Source of the DNA: Marinobacter denitrificans
GTDB taxonomy: Bacteria; Pseudomonadota; Gammaproteobacteria; Pseudomonadales; Oleiphilaceae
NCBI RefSeq assembly: GCF_008795955.1
Contig: NZ_VMHN01000001.1
Span: forward strand, 496,001-560,000
Length of the DNA stretch: 64,000 bases
Reading direction: 5' to 3'
Shown here: piece by piece, positions 43,451-52,115 of the stretch
How the letters are laid out: each line of letters opens with the position of its first letter
How positions within the stretch are numbered: the stretch's first letter is position 1
Notes under the pieces: model-generated
Databases searched by the model: none
The model's input: the letters and a program-made list of their open reading frames with translations, nothing else
What the model was told of the DNA's origin: nothing
Translations under genes and position numbers: made by a program

Positions 43451-44218
43451 ATGGCACAGCAAACCCCGGTCATTCTCGTAACCGGTGGCGCCCAGGGCAT
43501 CGGTAAGGGCATTGCCACCTATTTCCTGGAGAAGGGCTGGCGCGTGGTTGTCCTTGACCAGGATGCAGAAGCCATCAAGGCCTGTGAGCAGGGTTTCGGC
43601 AATCCCGACAACCTGCACCTGATCACAATGGATGTGTCCTGTGAGGGCGAAGTGGTTACTGCGGTGGCCGAGGCCCTTCGATGGGGCGGGCGGCTGGACG
43701 CGGTGGTCAATAACGCAGGCATTGCTGATCCGGACAACGGGCCGATAGAATCCCTGGAACTTGCTCAGTGGCAGCGGCGAATCGACGTCAATCTGACCGG
43801 CGCCTTTCTGATGGCAAAGCATACAGTGCCGCACCTTCGCCAGAGCAAGGGCAGCATTGTCAACATGGCGTCCACCCGCGCCCTGCAGTCCGAGCCCAAT
43901 AGCGAGGCTTACGCTGCCAGCAAGGGCGGGCTGATCGCCCTCACCCATGCCCTGGCGGTTAGCCTGGGGCCGGATGTACGGGCCAACAGCATCAGCCCGG
44001 GCTGGATTGATGTCCGTGCCTGGCAGACCCCGGCGCCCAGCGAGCTCGAGCCCCTGTCTGCCTCCGATCACAACCAGCACCCCAGTGGCCGCGTCGGTAC
44101 CCCTGCTGACGTAGCGGCCATGGTGGCCTTTCTGGTTTCGCCGGGGGCTCGTTTTGTGACCGGCCAGAACTTCGTGGTCGACGGCGGTATGACCCGCAAG
44201 ATGATTTACGAGGATTAG
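43451..44218 (+). CDS. SDR family oxidoreductase
   Basis: A 255-residue classical short-chain dehydrogenase. Cofactor loop [10 protein letters not shown]; the acidic D (V-V-L-D-Q-D) after strand 2 favours NAD(H). N-N-A-G, catalytic Ser in V-N-M-A-S-T, and Y-A-A-S-K (Tyr-Lys pair) are all present. C-terminal [11 protein letters not shown] and V-D-G-G-M are standard. AAGGAG lies 9 nt before the ATG at 43451. Substrate unknown. Confidence 0.92.
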   Translation: MAQQTPVILVTGGAQGIGKGIATYFLEKGWRVVVLDQDAEAIKACEQGFGNPDNLHLITMDVSCEGEVVTAVAEALRWGGRLDAVVNNAGIADPDNGPIESLELAQWQRRIDVNLTGAFLMAKHTVPHLRQSKGSIVNMASTRALQSEPNSEAYAASKGGLIALTHALAVSLGPDVRANSISPGWIDVRAWQTPAPSELEPLSASDHNQHPSGRVGTPADVAAMVAFLVSPGARFVTGQNFVVDGGMTRKMIYED

Positions 44219-44234
44219 GCCCGGTAGAATGAAT

Positions 44235-44259
44235 TAGAATATTTCGCACTATTATTCTG
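44235..44259. promoter_or_regulatory. Imperfect inverted repeat before the GlxA-type regulator
   Basis: TAGAATA and TATTCTG face each other with 11 nt between them, 15 nt before the start codon. It may be an autoregulatory site or only promoter-like AT-rich sequence. Confidence 0.25.
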
Positions 44260-44274
44260 ACGTGAGCGATGTAA

Positions 44275-45237
44275 ATGGACGTGTACTTCCTGATTTTGCC
44301 CAACATCCATCTAATGGATTTATCGGGCCCGGTCCAGGCACTGGCAGACTGCAATGAGCTACAGGGAGAACATTTTCGCTGCCATTACATCAGCCCCCAA
44401 CAAACGGTTTCGAGCTGGCAAGGTCTGGCTCTTTCCACAATGTTGCCACTTCCCGCAGCGGTTCAACCGGGAAGCCTGATTTTTATTCCCGGCATGAAAC
44501 TCAGCGCCGGCAAAACAGACCCACAGCTGTATCAGGAAGTTCTTGATTGGCTGCAGGAAATGGACAGGCAGGATGCACGGCTGATTGGCGTTTGCACTGG
44601 CGCTTTCATACTCGGCGCGGCCGGGCTATTGGATGGCCGAAGATGCACCACCCATCACCGGCAGCTAAGCCGGCTGGCCGAAGATTTCCCGAAGGCCGTG
44701 GTCCTTCAGGAACGCATGTTTGTCGAGGATCAGGGGTTATATACCTCAGCAGGTGTCAGTGCCGGGATCGATCTGACACTGCACCTCATCAGCGAGATCG
44801 TCAGCCCTGAAGCAGGCATTGCTGTTGCCAGAGAAATGGTCGTCTGTAGTCGACGAATGGGGGATGACCCTCAGATTTCACCCCAGTTTCTTTATCGCGA
44901 TCACGTCCACCCGACGATTCACGAGGCGCAGGATATTGTTGCGAGCAAGCATAGCCAATCGTTAACTGCAGAATCGGTCGCGCGCCAACTCAATATTTCG
45001 GCCCGCCACTTCCAGCGGTTGTTCCGACAGGCCACGGGCATGACTTTCAAACAGTATGTTAACGAGCAGCGAATTCAGAAGGCCGATCAGCTACTGAAAT
45101 CCACGAACCACTCGATTGAATGGGTTGCAGAGCTCGCTGGCTTTCAAAGCACCAAGACGTTCAGGGACGCATGGAGCAGAAAGTTTGACTACCCACCAAG
45201 CCAACGACGACAAAGCAGTAAGACTGATTCATGCTGA
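44275..45237 (+). CDS. GlxA-type AraC regulator (DJ-1/PfpI sensor + HTH)
   Basis: A 320-residue regulator. Residues ~3-185 form a DJ-1/PfpI-like domain with the nucleophile-elbow-like I-G-V-C-T-G-A-F-I-L. Residues ~215-310 form the AraC HTH pair (E-S-V-A-R-Q-L-N-I-S-A-R-H-F-Q-R-L-F-R...I-E-W-V-A-E-L-A-G-F). GlxA-type factors control amine, amino-acid and redox genes. Its stop overlaps by 9 nt the last gene of a convergent four-gene operon, the likeliest target by position. Confidence 0.9.
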   Translation: MDVYFLILPNIHLMDLSGPVQALADCNELQGEHFRCHYISPQQTVSSWQGLALSTMLPLPAAVQPGSLIFIPGMKLSAGKTDPQLYQEVLDWLQEMDRQDARLIGVCTGAFILGAAGLLDGRRCTTHHRQLSRLAEDFPKAVVLQERMFVEDQGLYTSAGVSAGIDLTLHLISEIVSPEAGIAVAREMVVCSRRMGDDPQISPQFLYRDHVHPTIHEAQDIVASKHSQSLTAESVARQLNISARHFQRLFRQATGMTFKQYVNEQRIQKADQLLKSTNHSIEWVAELAGFQSTKTFRDAWSRKFDYPPSQRRQSSKTDSC

Positions 45238-46422
45238 ATCCCGCTCCTGCAGATAGGTTTGCGAAAAGGCGTTGGCCAGGTCTGCGATGATGTCATCTGG
45301 AAATTCCAGGCCGATCGACAGGCGTATCAGGCCGGGCGTTATTCCGGCCTTCAACTTTTCAGAATCGCTATACCGGCAATGGGTTGTAGACCACGGATGC
45401 GTAACCATCGTTTTTGCATCACCAATATTGGTACAGCGTGAAACCTGCGAGAGGTGATTGATAAACTGCCAGGCCGCTTTTTGCCCGCCTTTTACTTCTG
45501 CGCTGAGCACTCCGCCGTGACCGGTCTGTTGCCGATTCACGAGCTCTTTGTCGAGGCGCTCGGGCAAACCTGTGTAATGTACTTGAGTGACTTCTGGATG
45601 CTCCTGCAAATATCGCGCTACGTGCAAGGCATTGGTCTCATGCATCACCATTCGAGCGTGTAAGGTCTCAAGACTTTTCGAAAGTAGCCAGCCATCAAAG
45701 GCACTCAAGGTCATACCACCACTGCGAAGCGCCGTTTTTATCGGCGCAATCAGCTTGCTGCTTCCGGCGACTGCACCCGCAACGCAACGGCCTTGGCCAT
45801 CAATGAACTTCCCTGCCGACTGAATAACAAGGTCAGCCCCCAGTGTTAAAGGCTTTTGATAAATCGGCGAGAGTATCGTGTTGTCCACCACCAACAGTAT
45901 GTCAGCGCTCTTCGCCATCCTGGCCAGTGCCATGATGTCAGCAACTTCCATGGTCGGATTGCCCGGCGTCTCCAGAATCATCATCCGTGTGGAAGGACGG
46001 ATAGCCTCGCGCCACGCTGCAGTGGCCGTTAACGGAAGCGGTTGGCAGGTGATGCCGAACTGGGAGAAGTAGTGCCTGAACAAATGGGCCGTGGAACCAA
46101 AAATCCCGTTGCCCATCAGGACATGATCGCCCTGTCTCAGGTAAGCCATTGCAAGCGCCAGGTACGCACCCATGCCCGAACTGGTCGCCACGGCTTCCTC
46201 GGCTTTTTCCAGTATGGCCAGCCGGCGTTCGAAGTTCATCACGGACGGGTTGGTAAATCGTGAATATACGTTGCCCGGGACGCGATTGTTAAAGCGATCA
46301 CTCGCCTCTTCGGCAGACCCGAAGTCGTACGCCGATGTCATATAGACGGGTTCCGAGTGAGCATCCTGCCCGTAGGCGAGCGGCCGGTGCAAAGCGTCTG
46401 TGGTCTCATGGGAATGGGGCAT
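45229..46422 (-). CDS. O-acylhomoserine sulfhydrylase-like PLP enzyme (MetZ paralogue)
   Basis: A 397-residue Cys/Met metabolism PLP enzyme, closest in pattern to MetZ (N-V-Y-S-R-F-T-N-P, A-V-A-T-S-S-G-M, E-T-P-G-N-P, V-V-D-N-T). The PLP lysine is K205 in Q-S-A-G-K-F-I-D-G-Q-G-R, where MetZ has S-A-T-K-Y. It should catalyse gamma-replacement or elimination on an O-acylated homoserine-type substrate. It is the last gene of the operon, 18 nt after the MFS gene; AGGA lies 6 nt before the ATG. Placement with an oxygenase and exporter argues against a plain methionine role. Confidence 0.85.
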   Translation of the reverse strand: MPHSHETTDALHRPLAYGQDAHSEPVYMTSAYDFGSAEEASDRFNNRVPGNVYSRFTNPSVMNFERRLAILEKAEEAVATSSGMGAYLALAMAYLRQGDHVLMGNGIFGSTAHLFRHYFSQFGITCQPLPLTATAAWREAIRPSTRMMILETPGNPTMEVADIMALARMAKSADILLVVDNTILSPIYQKPLTLGADLVIQSAGKFIDGQGRCVAGAVAGSSKLIAPIKTALRSGGMTLSAFDGWLLSKSLETLHARMVMHETNALHVARYLQEHPEVTQVHYTGLPERLDKELVNRQQTGHGGVLSAEVKGGQKAAWQFINHLSQVSRCTNIGDAKTMVTHPWSTTHCRYSDSEKLKAGITPGLIRLSIGLEFPDDIIADLANAFSQTYLQERDSA

Positions 46423-46440
46423 GGTATGTCCTGTCCGGTT

Positions 46441-47697
46441 TTAGGTAGGTTCTGGCTCTGCAGCAAGATTGCTCTGGCCTGTTCTTATGCCCTTGAGAGA
46501 CAGTGCGGCAAACAGTGACAGAAGACACACGCTCGTCACAGCCAGCGTTGTCAGGGTGTAATCGCCCGTAGCGTCCCGGGCGAAACCGCCCAGCCAGGCG
46601 GTCAGGAACACGGCGACCTGGTGAACACTGAATAGCAGTCCGAACATTTTTCCTTTTATCTTCGGACCATAACAATTCAGGCAGATCATGGAGGTCAGGA
46701 TGACTGTCCCCATGTACGTCAGCCCGAACAGCACGGCAAAGAGAATGAAGAGCGCCGGGGAGTGTGTAACAGCGAGCATGGCCAGGGATAAGGCACGCAC
46801 TCCGTAGAGCATGGCGAGTAACCGGGAAACATTGAGTTTGCCGGCGACATAGCCGACGACTACCGCCCCTATCAGCTCGAACAGGCCCAAAACACTGAGC
46901 ATCAGGGCAACCGTGGAGGTTCCTTCACCGCCCAGCGACAGCGTTCGTTCCTGGACCAGTGGCACCAGATGGATATCAATAAACGCCATTGAAGCACCAC
47001 ATCCTGCGAAACTCATGGCGAGCAACAAAAACAGGGGCTTCTTCAGGTGTTCGCTGACCTTGTCTGAATTTTCATTCTGCCCACTGGCGCTTGTGTCGCC
47101 CGGTACGGGGAAGGCTCGGCTTACGAGAAGAACAGGTATGGTTATAAGCACTGCGAAAACGATGGCCAGGTAGTTTGAAAGGTCGCTCCAGGTCATCCAG
47201 TTATTCAACCATACCCATAAAGGCGAAAGCACAATGAAACCTATTGCCACTCCATTGCTCACGGCGGCAAAAGCCAATCCCTTCCGCTGCCGGGAGATAA
47301 CCCGGTCAATCAGTATCCCCACAGGGACAAAACTCAATGCCGCTAACGCATACGCGGCAAGAATGCCGTATGCAAAGAGGAAGACCCCATATTCGGTGAC
47401 ATTGCCGAGAAGGAAAAACGCAAGCGAGGCTACCGCACCTCCGGAGAGCAAACACAAATAGGGGCCGTACCGATCACACACAGCACCTACAACAGGAGAA
47501 AAAAGTCCGAGGCTCAGCCCGAACAGAGCCCCGGACAAGGCAAAGGCACCTCTGCCAACGCCAAAAAAATCTGCCAGATCGCGAAAATATATCTGGTAAG
47601 TTCCCTTAATGGAGGAACTTAAAAACATAACCACGAAGCCAATCAGTATTACGCCCCACACTACGCCCGCAGGGTTCACCTTCCGTGGTTCAGGCAT
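46441..47697 (-). CDS. MFS exporter
   Basis: A 418-residue carrier with 12 predicted membrane helices. It opens V-V-W-G-V-I-L-I-G-F-V and carries the loop motif V-C-D-R-Y-G-P near helix 2-3, resembling monocarboxylate- or oxalate/formate-type MFS members. Its start overlaps the stop of the diiron oxygenase gene by 8 nt, and GGGGAG precedes it by 5 nt, so translation is coupled. Within the operon it probably exports the product or an intermediate. Substrate unknown. Confidence 0.85.
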   Translation of the reverse strand: MPEPRKVNPAGVVWGVILIGFVVMFLSSSIKGTYQIYFRDLADFFGVGRGAFALSGALFGLSLGLFSPVVGAVCDRYGPYLCLLSGGAVASLAFFLLGNVTEYGVFLFAYGILAAYALAALSFVPVGILIDRVISRQRKGLAFAAVSNGVAIGFIVLSPLWVWLNNWMTWSDLSNYLAIVFAVLITIPVLLVSRAFPVPGDTSASGQNENSDKVSEHLKKPLFLLLAMSFAGCGASMAFIDIHLVPLVQERTLSLGGEGTSTVALMLSVLGLFELIGAVVVGYVAGKLNVSRLLAMLYGVRALSLAMLAVTHSPALFILFAVLFGLTYMGTVILTSMICLNCYGPKIKGKMFGLLFSVHQVAVFLTAWLGGFARDATGDYTLTTLAVTSVCLLSLFAALSLKGIRTGQSNLAAEPEPT

Positions 47698-48412
47698 GCG
47701 AGAGCTCCCCTCTCTTTACCGTCTCGTAGATGCCTTGATACATGCCGTAGAAAAGGTCGCAGGTGAGATTTACGGACTCCAGTGCTTCCTGCTGCATTCT
47801 TTCAGTTGTACAGAGGTCCGCCACCAGGTCGAGCCCTTGCTGTACGTGCCCTACATCCTCCTTCTGGTGGACGGAGAAAAACAGCAGATCAGCCTCTTTC
47901 AACCCGAACACCCGGCCTAAAATGGTGTGTCTCGCTTCCTCACCCAGTGTTTCAAGATTCTGACCTTCACTGGCGATCAACACCGCTGCTGCGCCAATGT
48001 GGTACCGGCCCGCAGTGGTACAGGCTTCCATTCTGAAATCTATCAGCTCTTGAGTAGCGGGAAGCGCAACGGCTGCGTCGCGTTCCTGATCACTGATACC
48101 TAATGCTCTAATGAAATCCTGCATTAGCTCCACGTGGTTTTTGGTTCTCGATAACCTGCCCGTCTCCTCCTCGAACATATTAAAAAGAAGGCGCCGCTTG
48201 TGTTTTTCCATCGGGCAATAAAAGAAAAGATTTTCAATATAGGTCAGAAAGTTTTTTGTAAGCTGATAGCCCTGGAGAGCAACCCTTTTCAGGAGCTCTT
48301 TATCTGCCCTTTTCTCATCCAGCAACATGGAAAACAACGGATGGCTAAGGGTTAGCTTCTGATGTAATGTTTCTTCCAGTCGCTCTCGAAATCTATCCCG
48401 GGCTTTCACCAT
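47690..48412 (-). CDS. Heme-oxygenase-like diiron oxygenase (HDO)
   Basis: A 240-residue all-helical protein of the TenA/PqqC/CADD fold with the HDO metal-ligand set: E83 (E-E-E-T-G), H93 (K-N-H-V-E-L) ten residues later, E149 (A-S-E-G-Q), and H182-x3-D186-x2-H189 (V-H-Q-K-E-D-V-G-H), with E60 as a possible bridging ligand. This spacing equals that of SznF, BesC and CADD. HDOs cleave C-C bonds, N-oxygenate amines or make pABA. The substrate cannot be read from sequence. Strong coupling to the MFS gene; GAGGG 7 nt before the ATG. Confidence 0.85.
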   Translation of the reverse strand: MVKARDRFRERLEETLHQKLTLSHPLFSMLLDEKRADKELLKRVALQGYQLTKNFLTYIENLFFYCPMEKHKRRLLFNMFEEETGRLSRTKNHVELMQDFIRALGISDQERDAAVALPATQELIDFRMEACTTAGRYHIGAAAVLIASEGQNLETLGEEARHTILGRVFGLKEADLLFFSVHQKEDVGHVQQGLDLVADLCTTERMQQEALESVNLTCDLFYGMYQGIYETVKRGELSHA

Positions 48413-48436
48413 CGTATATCCCTCACGTTATCGGTT

Positions 48437-49018
48437 TTATTTCACATTACTGAGTGTTTTCTCTTTCGAGGATTTTTTACTACTCAGTTTTTTGGAAAGA
48501 TTATCGACGGACTGGTGCATAAAATGGCCACGATACGACTGACCATTGTGGCGGGCGTAATCATCCAGTACGCCAAAAGATTCGAATCCCCAATGCGACC
48601 ACAACTTGTGTGCGGCTGTGCCTTCTCGAACATCAAGTGTGAGCCGACTCACGCCAATTTCCTTTGCCTTGATGACAATACGTTGAAGCGCGCCCTCCAA
48701 ATATCGCTTTCCTCGAAAAGAGTCGGCAATGACGCCTTTCTGTAATTCCGCGAGATGATTTGTTGTTTGCAATGACTGCTGGAGAAGTAAGCAGGTCAAA
48801 ACGATTTGACCATGGACGCTTCCAATCAGCAGATGCCCATGGCCATTCAATATGTACTTAAGATGGCTTAAGTATGCCGATTTGGTATCGCTGTCTGCTG
48901 CATCACTAATTCCCAGTATGGCCTCGTCCTGAGCGGTGCTTCTTAACAGGCTCCAAAGATCATCGCCAATGACATCGATTACCAGGGGGGAGTCAATCCA
49001 GGAATAATTTATTTTCAT
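48437..49018 (-). CDS. GNAT family N-acetyltransferase
   Basis: A 193-residue acetyltransferase, first gene of the four-gene operon. The GNAT core appears as G-V-I-A-D-S-F-R-G-K-R-Y-L-E-G-A-L (acetyl-CoA loop) and V-S-R-L-T-L-D-V-R-E-G-T-A-A-H-K-L-W-S-H-W-G-F. The C-terminus is a Lys/Ser-rich tail. GGAG lies 6 nt before the ATG. It is AT-richer than most of the window. It may acylate a pathway intermediate or give self-protection by N-acetylating the product. The diiron gene starts 24 nt downstream. Confidence 0.82.
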   Translation of the reverse strand: MKINYSWIDSPLVIDVIGDDLWSLLRSTAQDEAILGISDAADSDTKSAYLSHLKYILNGHGHLLIGSVHGQIVLTCLLLQQSLQTTNHLAELQKGVIADSFRGKRYLEGALQRIVIKAKEIGVSRLTLDVREGTAAHKLWSHWGFESFGVLDDYARHNGQSYRGHFMHQSVDNLSKKLSSKKSSKEKTLSNVK

Positions 49019-49340
49019 TGTCAGCTCCTTCTACTGCCTTATGCTGCAACTGTTTTTGGTGCCTCAAAAGGCTAAAAACGGACATAGATGCGGCGAAAAG
49101 AGGACAAACTGTATAGCCGAAGCGTTCTGCGGATAACCGAAACCTGTAGGAATTGCACACTTTGCGCAATTATTACCGATTCTGGCGCCGCCTTAACTGT
49201 GGAGCCGGAGGGATGCGCCCTATAACCCTTTGTTTAAATGGCCTCTGACAGGTTCGCCTTAAGATGGCCCGGCGCGTGCTTGTAGCAGTTCTGCAAGGGA
49301 ATAACACGTCAATCAGGCGGAAATACGCATAGGAGGTTAT
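49019..49340. other. Divergent intergenic region
   Basis: 322 nt between the minus-strand HDO operon and the plus-strand stress trio. It must contain both promoters. I see a sigma-54-like element for the plus side (49265-49280) and no gene or terminator. Confidence 0.5.
49265..49280 (+). promoter_or_regulatory. Sigma-54-like promoter of the stress trio
   Basis: TGGCCCGGCGCGTGCT matches 10 of 12 fixed positions of TGGCACG-N4-TTGCW, 61 nt before the first gene of the trio. The GTC-N8-TTACA element of the PEP-CTERM set was not found upstream. Confidence 0.45.
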
Positions 49341-49778
49341 ATGCAAACGCAGCATCCCAATACTCCCGGCAACGGTGGTACAGAATCATCCACGCAAACC
49401 GATCTTGGCGAAAAGGCACGCGACATCTCTGAGGAAGCCAAGAACACAGCGCGAGATCGGGCGCTGGACGAGGCCGAAGGGCGCAAGCATGACGCCTCCA
49501 ATATAGCTGGGGCTGGCGCCAGGGCATTGGACAGCGCCGCAAGCAGCCTGGACGAGCAGGGCCAGGAAACGCTGGCTCAGACTACGTCTTCACTGGCTTC
49601 CAGCCTCTCAGAGTTTGCCGGCAAGCTGGAACATAAAAATGCTGAAGAACTGCTACAGGACGCGACCCGCCTTGCACGCCAGAACCCGGCGATGTTCGTG
49701 CTTGGAGGGATAGGCGCAGGCCTGATTCTGAGCCGTTTCTTAAAAGCGTCGTCCAATTCCCAGGGAAGTCAGCACTGA
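49341..49778 (+). CDS. Hypothetical stress-type protein with C-terminal membrane segment
   Basis: A 145-residue protein with a long hydrophilic, Ala/Glu/Asp-rich helical N-part and one hydrophobic segment near the C-terminus (N-P-A-M-F-V-L-G-G-I-G-A-G-L-I-L-S-R-F-L). The layout resembles ElaB/YqjD and DUF883-like inner-membrane proteins, but I cannot assign a family. AGGAGG precedes the ATG. It is first of three tandem genes, 22 nt before the DUF1469 gene. Confidence 0.75.
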   Translation: MQTQHPNTPGNGGTESSTQTDLGEKARDISEEAKNTARDRALDEAEGRKHDASNIAGAGARALDSAASSLDEQGQETLAQTTSSLASSLSEFAGKLEHKNAEELLQDATRLARQNPAMFVLGGIGAGLILSRFLKASSNSQGSQH

Positions 49779-49800
49779 ACAGTGGCACCAGGAGGTCATC

Positions 49801-50271
49801 ATGGCGAATACAGCTGAGAACGAATACACCAGGCCGACCATGGCAGATACACCTACGTCACCTGCGTCATCCTCGGAGTCATCCCAGGCCCAGGAACGGG
49901 TGAAAGTCTACAGCCTGGTCAAACACCTTGTGGATGACGTGGCTCTGCTCTTTCGAAAAGAGCTGGCATTGGCAGCCTCAGAGGTGGGGCGCTCCGTGAA
50001 AGACACCAAAAAAGGTATGACTGGCCTGCTCAGCGGTGCGGTTGTGCTTAACTCCGGCTACCTGTTTTTGCTTGGTGCCGCAGCCCTTGGCCTTGCGCAA
50101 GTAATGGACGCGTGGATGGCAGTGCTCCTCGTGGGTGCCGTGACGACTGTGGTGGGGCTGCTCATGGTTCAGGGGGGCAAGAAGAAACTCGAGCCTTCCA
50201 GCTTCAAGCCCGAACGCACGATAGATGAAATTCGCAAAAACAAAGATTCGGTAAAGGGAACTACATCATGA
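49801..50271 (+). CDS. DUF1469 / holin-X-like membrane protein
   Basis: A 156-residue protein with a disordered Thr/Ser-rich start, an amphipathic segment (L-V-K-H-L-V-D-D-V-A-L-L-F-R-K-E-L-A-L-A) and two membrane helices (~82-104 and ~110-130). This is the DUF1469/actinobacterial holin-X pattern (YqjE-like), an inner-membrane stress family not tied to phage lysis. It overlaps the DUF3618 gene by 4 nt (ATGA), so translation is coupled. Confidence 0.85.
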   Translation: MANTAENEYTRPTMADTPTSPASSSESSQAQERVKVYSLVKHLVDDVALLFRKELALAASEVGRSVKDTKKGMTGLLSGAVVLNSGYLFLLGAAALGLAQVMDAWMAVLLVGAVTTVVGLLMVQGGKKKLEPSSFKPERTIDEIRKNKDSVKGTTS

Positions 50272-51179
50272 GCACCGCAAGAGACTATATCAAAGAAGAC
50301 ATGGCCAAAAATCCTGAACAGATCCAGCGGGAAGCAGACGAAGTGCGCGCTGACATGGAACATACCGTTGACGATCTCTTCAATCGGCTCTCCCCAGGCG
50401 AACTGATCAATCAGGCCATGGCGATGTTTCGGGGCAATGGCAACAGTAATTTTGTCCAGAACCTTACAACCCAGGTCCAGAATAATCCTGTACCTGCAAT
50501 TCTGGCGGGGGTGGGCCTGACCTGGCTCATGTCTGCTTCCAAACAGCCCCCTACTGCAGGCGAATCCCGGACATCTTCGGGAGGAATAACCCACGGAATG
50601 CGCTCAGCCTCTGCAGCAATGTCATCTGCTACAGACAAGGCCCGCTCATCAGCCAGTAGCGTGGCCCACGGCGCAAAAGAGAAGCAGCACGACCTGGCCG
50701 ATAGTGCCAGCGACCTGAAGCACCGTGTTAGTAATGCAGGCCATCAAACCATGGAAGCGAGCCGCTCGGGTGCCCATGCTGTACGCAATACCTACAACGA
50801 CCTGCTTCGTGAGCAACCACTGATGGTAGGGGCAGCGGCTATCGCAGTCGGGGCGGCGTTGGGAGCGTTGTTACCACGAACCCAGGCAGAAGAGTCCCTG
50901 ATGAGCCAACAACCCCCGGATGCATCGAGCGGTCACCAGACCTCTTCCGACGCCGACAATGGCGAATCACCGGGTAGTGTCGACGCTCCGAGTTCAGGAG
51001 AGAGCGTTCGTCGGGACGCGGCAACACCTTCCGCGCATTCCCAGGGTGCGATGACCACCAACCCGCCGGCCGCCGGTGCGAGCGGTCCCCCTGGTTCTCG
51101 TCCGTCTGCACGGCCTCCAGCCGGTGGAGCTGAAAGCGCCAGGCCTTCCCCGGACGCCAATTCCACAGATACACCATGA
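50268..51179 (+). CDS. DUF3618 protein
   Basis: A 303-residue protein. The N-terminal DUF3618 motif is P-E-Q-I-Q-R-E-A-D-E-V-R-A-D-M-E-H-T-V-D-D-L. Two weak hydrophobic stretches (V-P-A-I-L-A-G-V-G-L-T-W-L, P-L-M-V-G-A-A-A-I-A-V-G-A-A-L-G-A-L) suggest membrane association. A helical Ser/Ala-rich middle and a ~90-residue Pro/Ser/Ala tail, probably disordered, follow. Third gene of the stress trio, starting inside the stop of the DUF1469 gene. Confidence 0.85.
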   Translation: MSTARDYIKEDMAKNPEQIQREADEVRADMEHTVDDLFNRLSPGELINQAMAMFRGNGNSNFVQNLTTQVQNNPVPAILAGVGLTWLMSASKQPPTAGESRTSSGGITHGMRSASAAMSSATDKARSSASSVAHGAKEKQHDLADSASDLKHRVSNAGHQTMEASRSGAHAVRNTYNDLLREQPLMVGAAAIAVGAALGALLPRTQAEESLMSQQPPDASSGHQTSSDADNGESPGSVDAPSSGESVRRDAATPSAHSQGAMTTNPPAAGASGPPGSRPSARPPAGGAESARPSPDANSTDTP

Positions 51180-51183
51180 GTCG

Positions 51184-51206
51184 AAGGGCGCCTTAAGGGC
51201 GCCCTT
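51184..51206. terminator. Bidirectional hairpin terminator
   Basis: AAGGGCGCC-TTAAG-GGCGCCCTT is a 9-bp perfect stem between the convergent DUF3618 and ion-channel genes, ending 9 nt before the channel stop. The T/A tracts are short. Confidence 0.6.
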
Positions 51207-51214
51207 ACCGTTCA

Positions 51215-52072
51215 TTAACCAGAGCCTCGCGGTTCTGGCCGCTCTTCATCAAGCCAGGCACCGCAATATTTGCAATACCTGGCGTCAACGTCATGTCGAT
51301 GCTTACCGCAGGCGGGGCAGGCTTCATCGGAATAACGTTCTGCCCGCAGGGCGCGAATGACTTCCGCAGAAAAAACACCAACGGGTAGTGCGATAATCGA
51401 GTAACCCGTCAACATAATCATCATGGAAAGGAACTGGCCCCAGGCTGTAATCGGCGTTATATCGCCATAGCCCACCGTCGTCAGTGTCACAATGCCCCAG
51501 TAAATGGCTTTGGGTATACTGGTAAAGCCCGCCTCGGCCGGCTCAATGAGATAGAGTAGAGATGAAAAGATGGTCACGAGCATCAGCACTGTGAACAGAA
51601 AGAGCAGGATCTGGTGCCGACTGCGAATCAGCGCGTCCATCAGCAGGCGGCCCTCACCCACTACGGTCATCATTTCCAATACGCGGAACAGGCGCAACGT
51701 ACGCAGCAAGCGCACTACTACGAGCGTCTGTGCTCCCGGGAACAGAAGTGCCAGCCAGGTCGGCAGAACCGCCAGAACATCAATAACTCCGTAAAAGCTT
51801 TTCAGATAAAACCTGGGCTTCTCAAGGCAATAAATACGCAGGCCGAGTTCAATAGTGAACAGCAGCGTTACACACCATTCCAGCACAAAAAAGAGCTCAC
51901 CGTAGCGGGCATGATATTCCGGAACACTGTCCAGGAGAATAATCCCGACGCTGAGAAATATCAGCAAAGCCAGCAGAACATCAAAGCCTTTGGCCAGGCG
52001 GGTATCTGATTCGAAAATGATCTGAAACAGGCGCGTTTTGAGTCCCAGGCCGCCCGGTTTTCCTGTCGCCAT
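51215..52072 (-). CDS. Voltage-gated K+ channel with C-terminal zinc ribbon
   Basis: A 285-residue six-helix ion channel. S4 has regularly spaced Arg (V-V-R-L-L-R-T-L-R-L-F-R-V-L), and the selectivity filter is T-T-V-G-Y-G-D. After S6 comes a C-terminal tail with two Cys pairs (C-P-A-C-G-K and Y-C-K-Y-C-G), a zinc ribbon, in place of the usual RCK or cyclic-nucleotide domain. It should conduct K+ across the inner membrane in a voltage-dependent way; the ribbon could sense metal or redox state. Confidence 0.92.
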   Translation of the reverse strand: MATGKPGGLGLKTRLFQIIFESDTRLAKGFDVLLALLIFLSVGIILLDSVPEYHARYGELFFVLEWCVTLLFTIELGLRIYCLEKPRFYLKSFYGVIDVLAVLPTWLALLFPGAQTLVVVRLLRTLRLFRVLEMMTVVGEGRLLMDALIRSRHQILLFLFTVLMLVTIFSSLLYLIEPAEAGFTSIPKAIYWGIVTLTTVGYGDITPITAWGQFLSMMIMLTGYSIIALPVGVFSAEVIRALRAERYSDEACPACGKHRHDVDARYCKYCGAWLDEERPEPRGSG

Positions 52073-52115
52073 CTAATCTGCCTCTTGAATTGCCACTGAG
52101 CGAGCGATCGCCCTG

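Noticed and set aside
48578..48592. TTCGAATCCC resembling a tRNA T-loop
   Set aside because: It lies inside the GNAT coding frame and has no acceptor, D or anticodon arms around it.
49801..50271. Holin-like gene as a sign of a prophage
   Set aside because: It is DUF1469/holin-X type in a stress trio; no phage structural, integrase or lysis genes are near.
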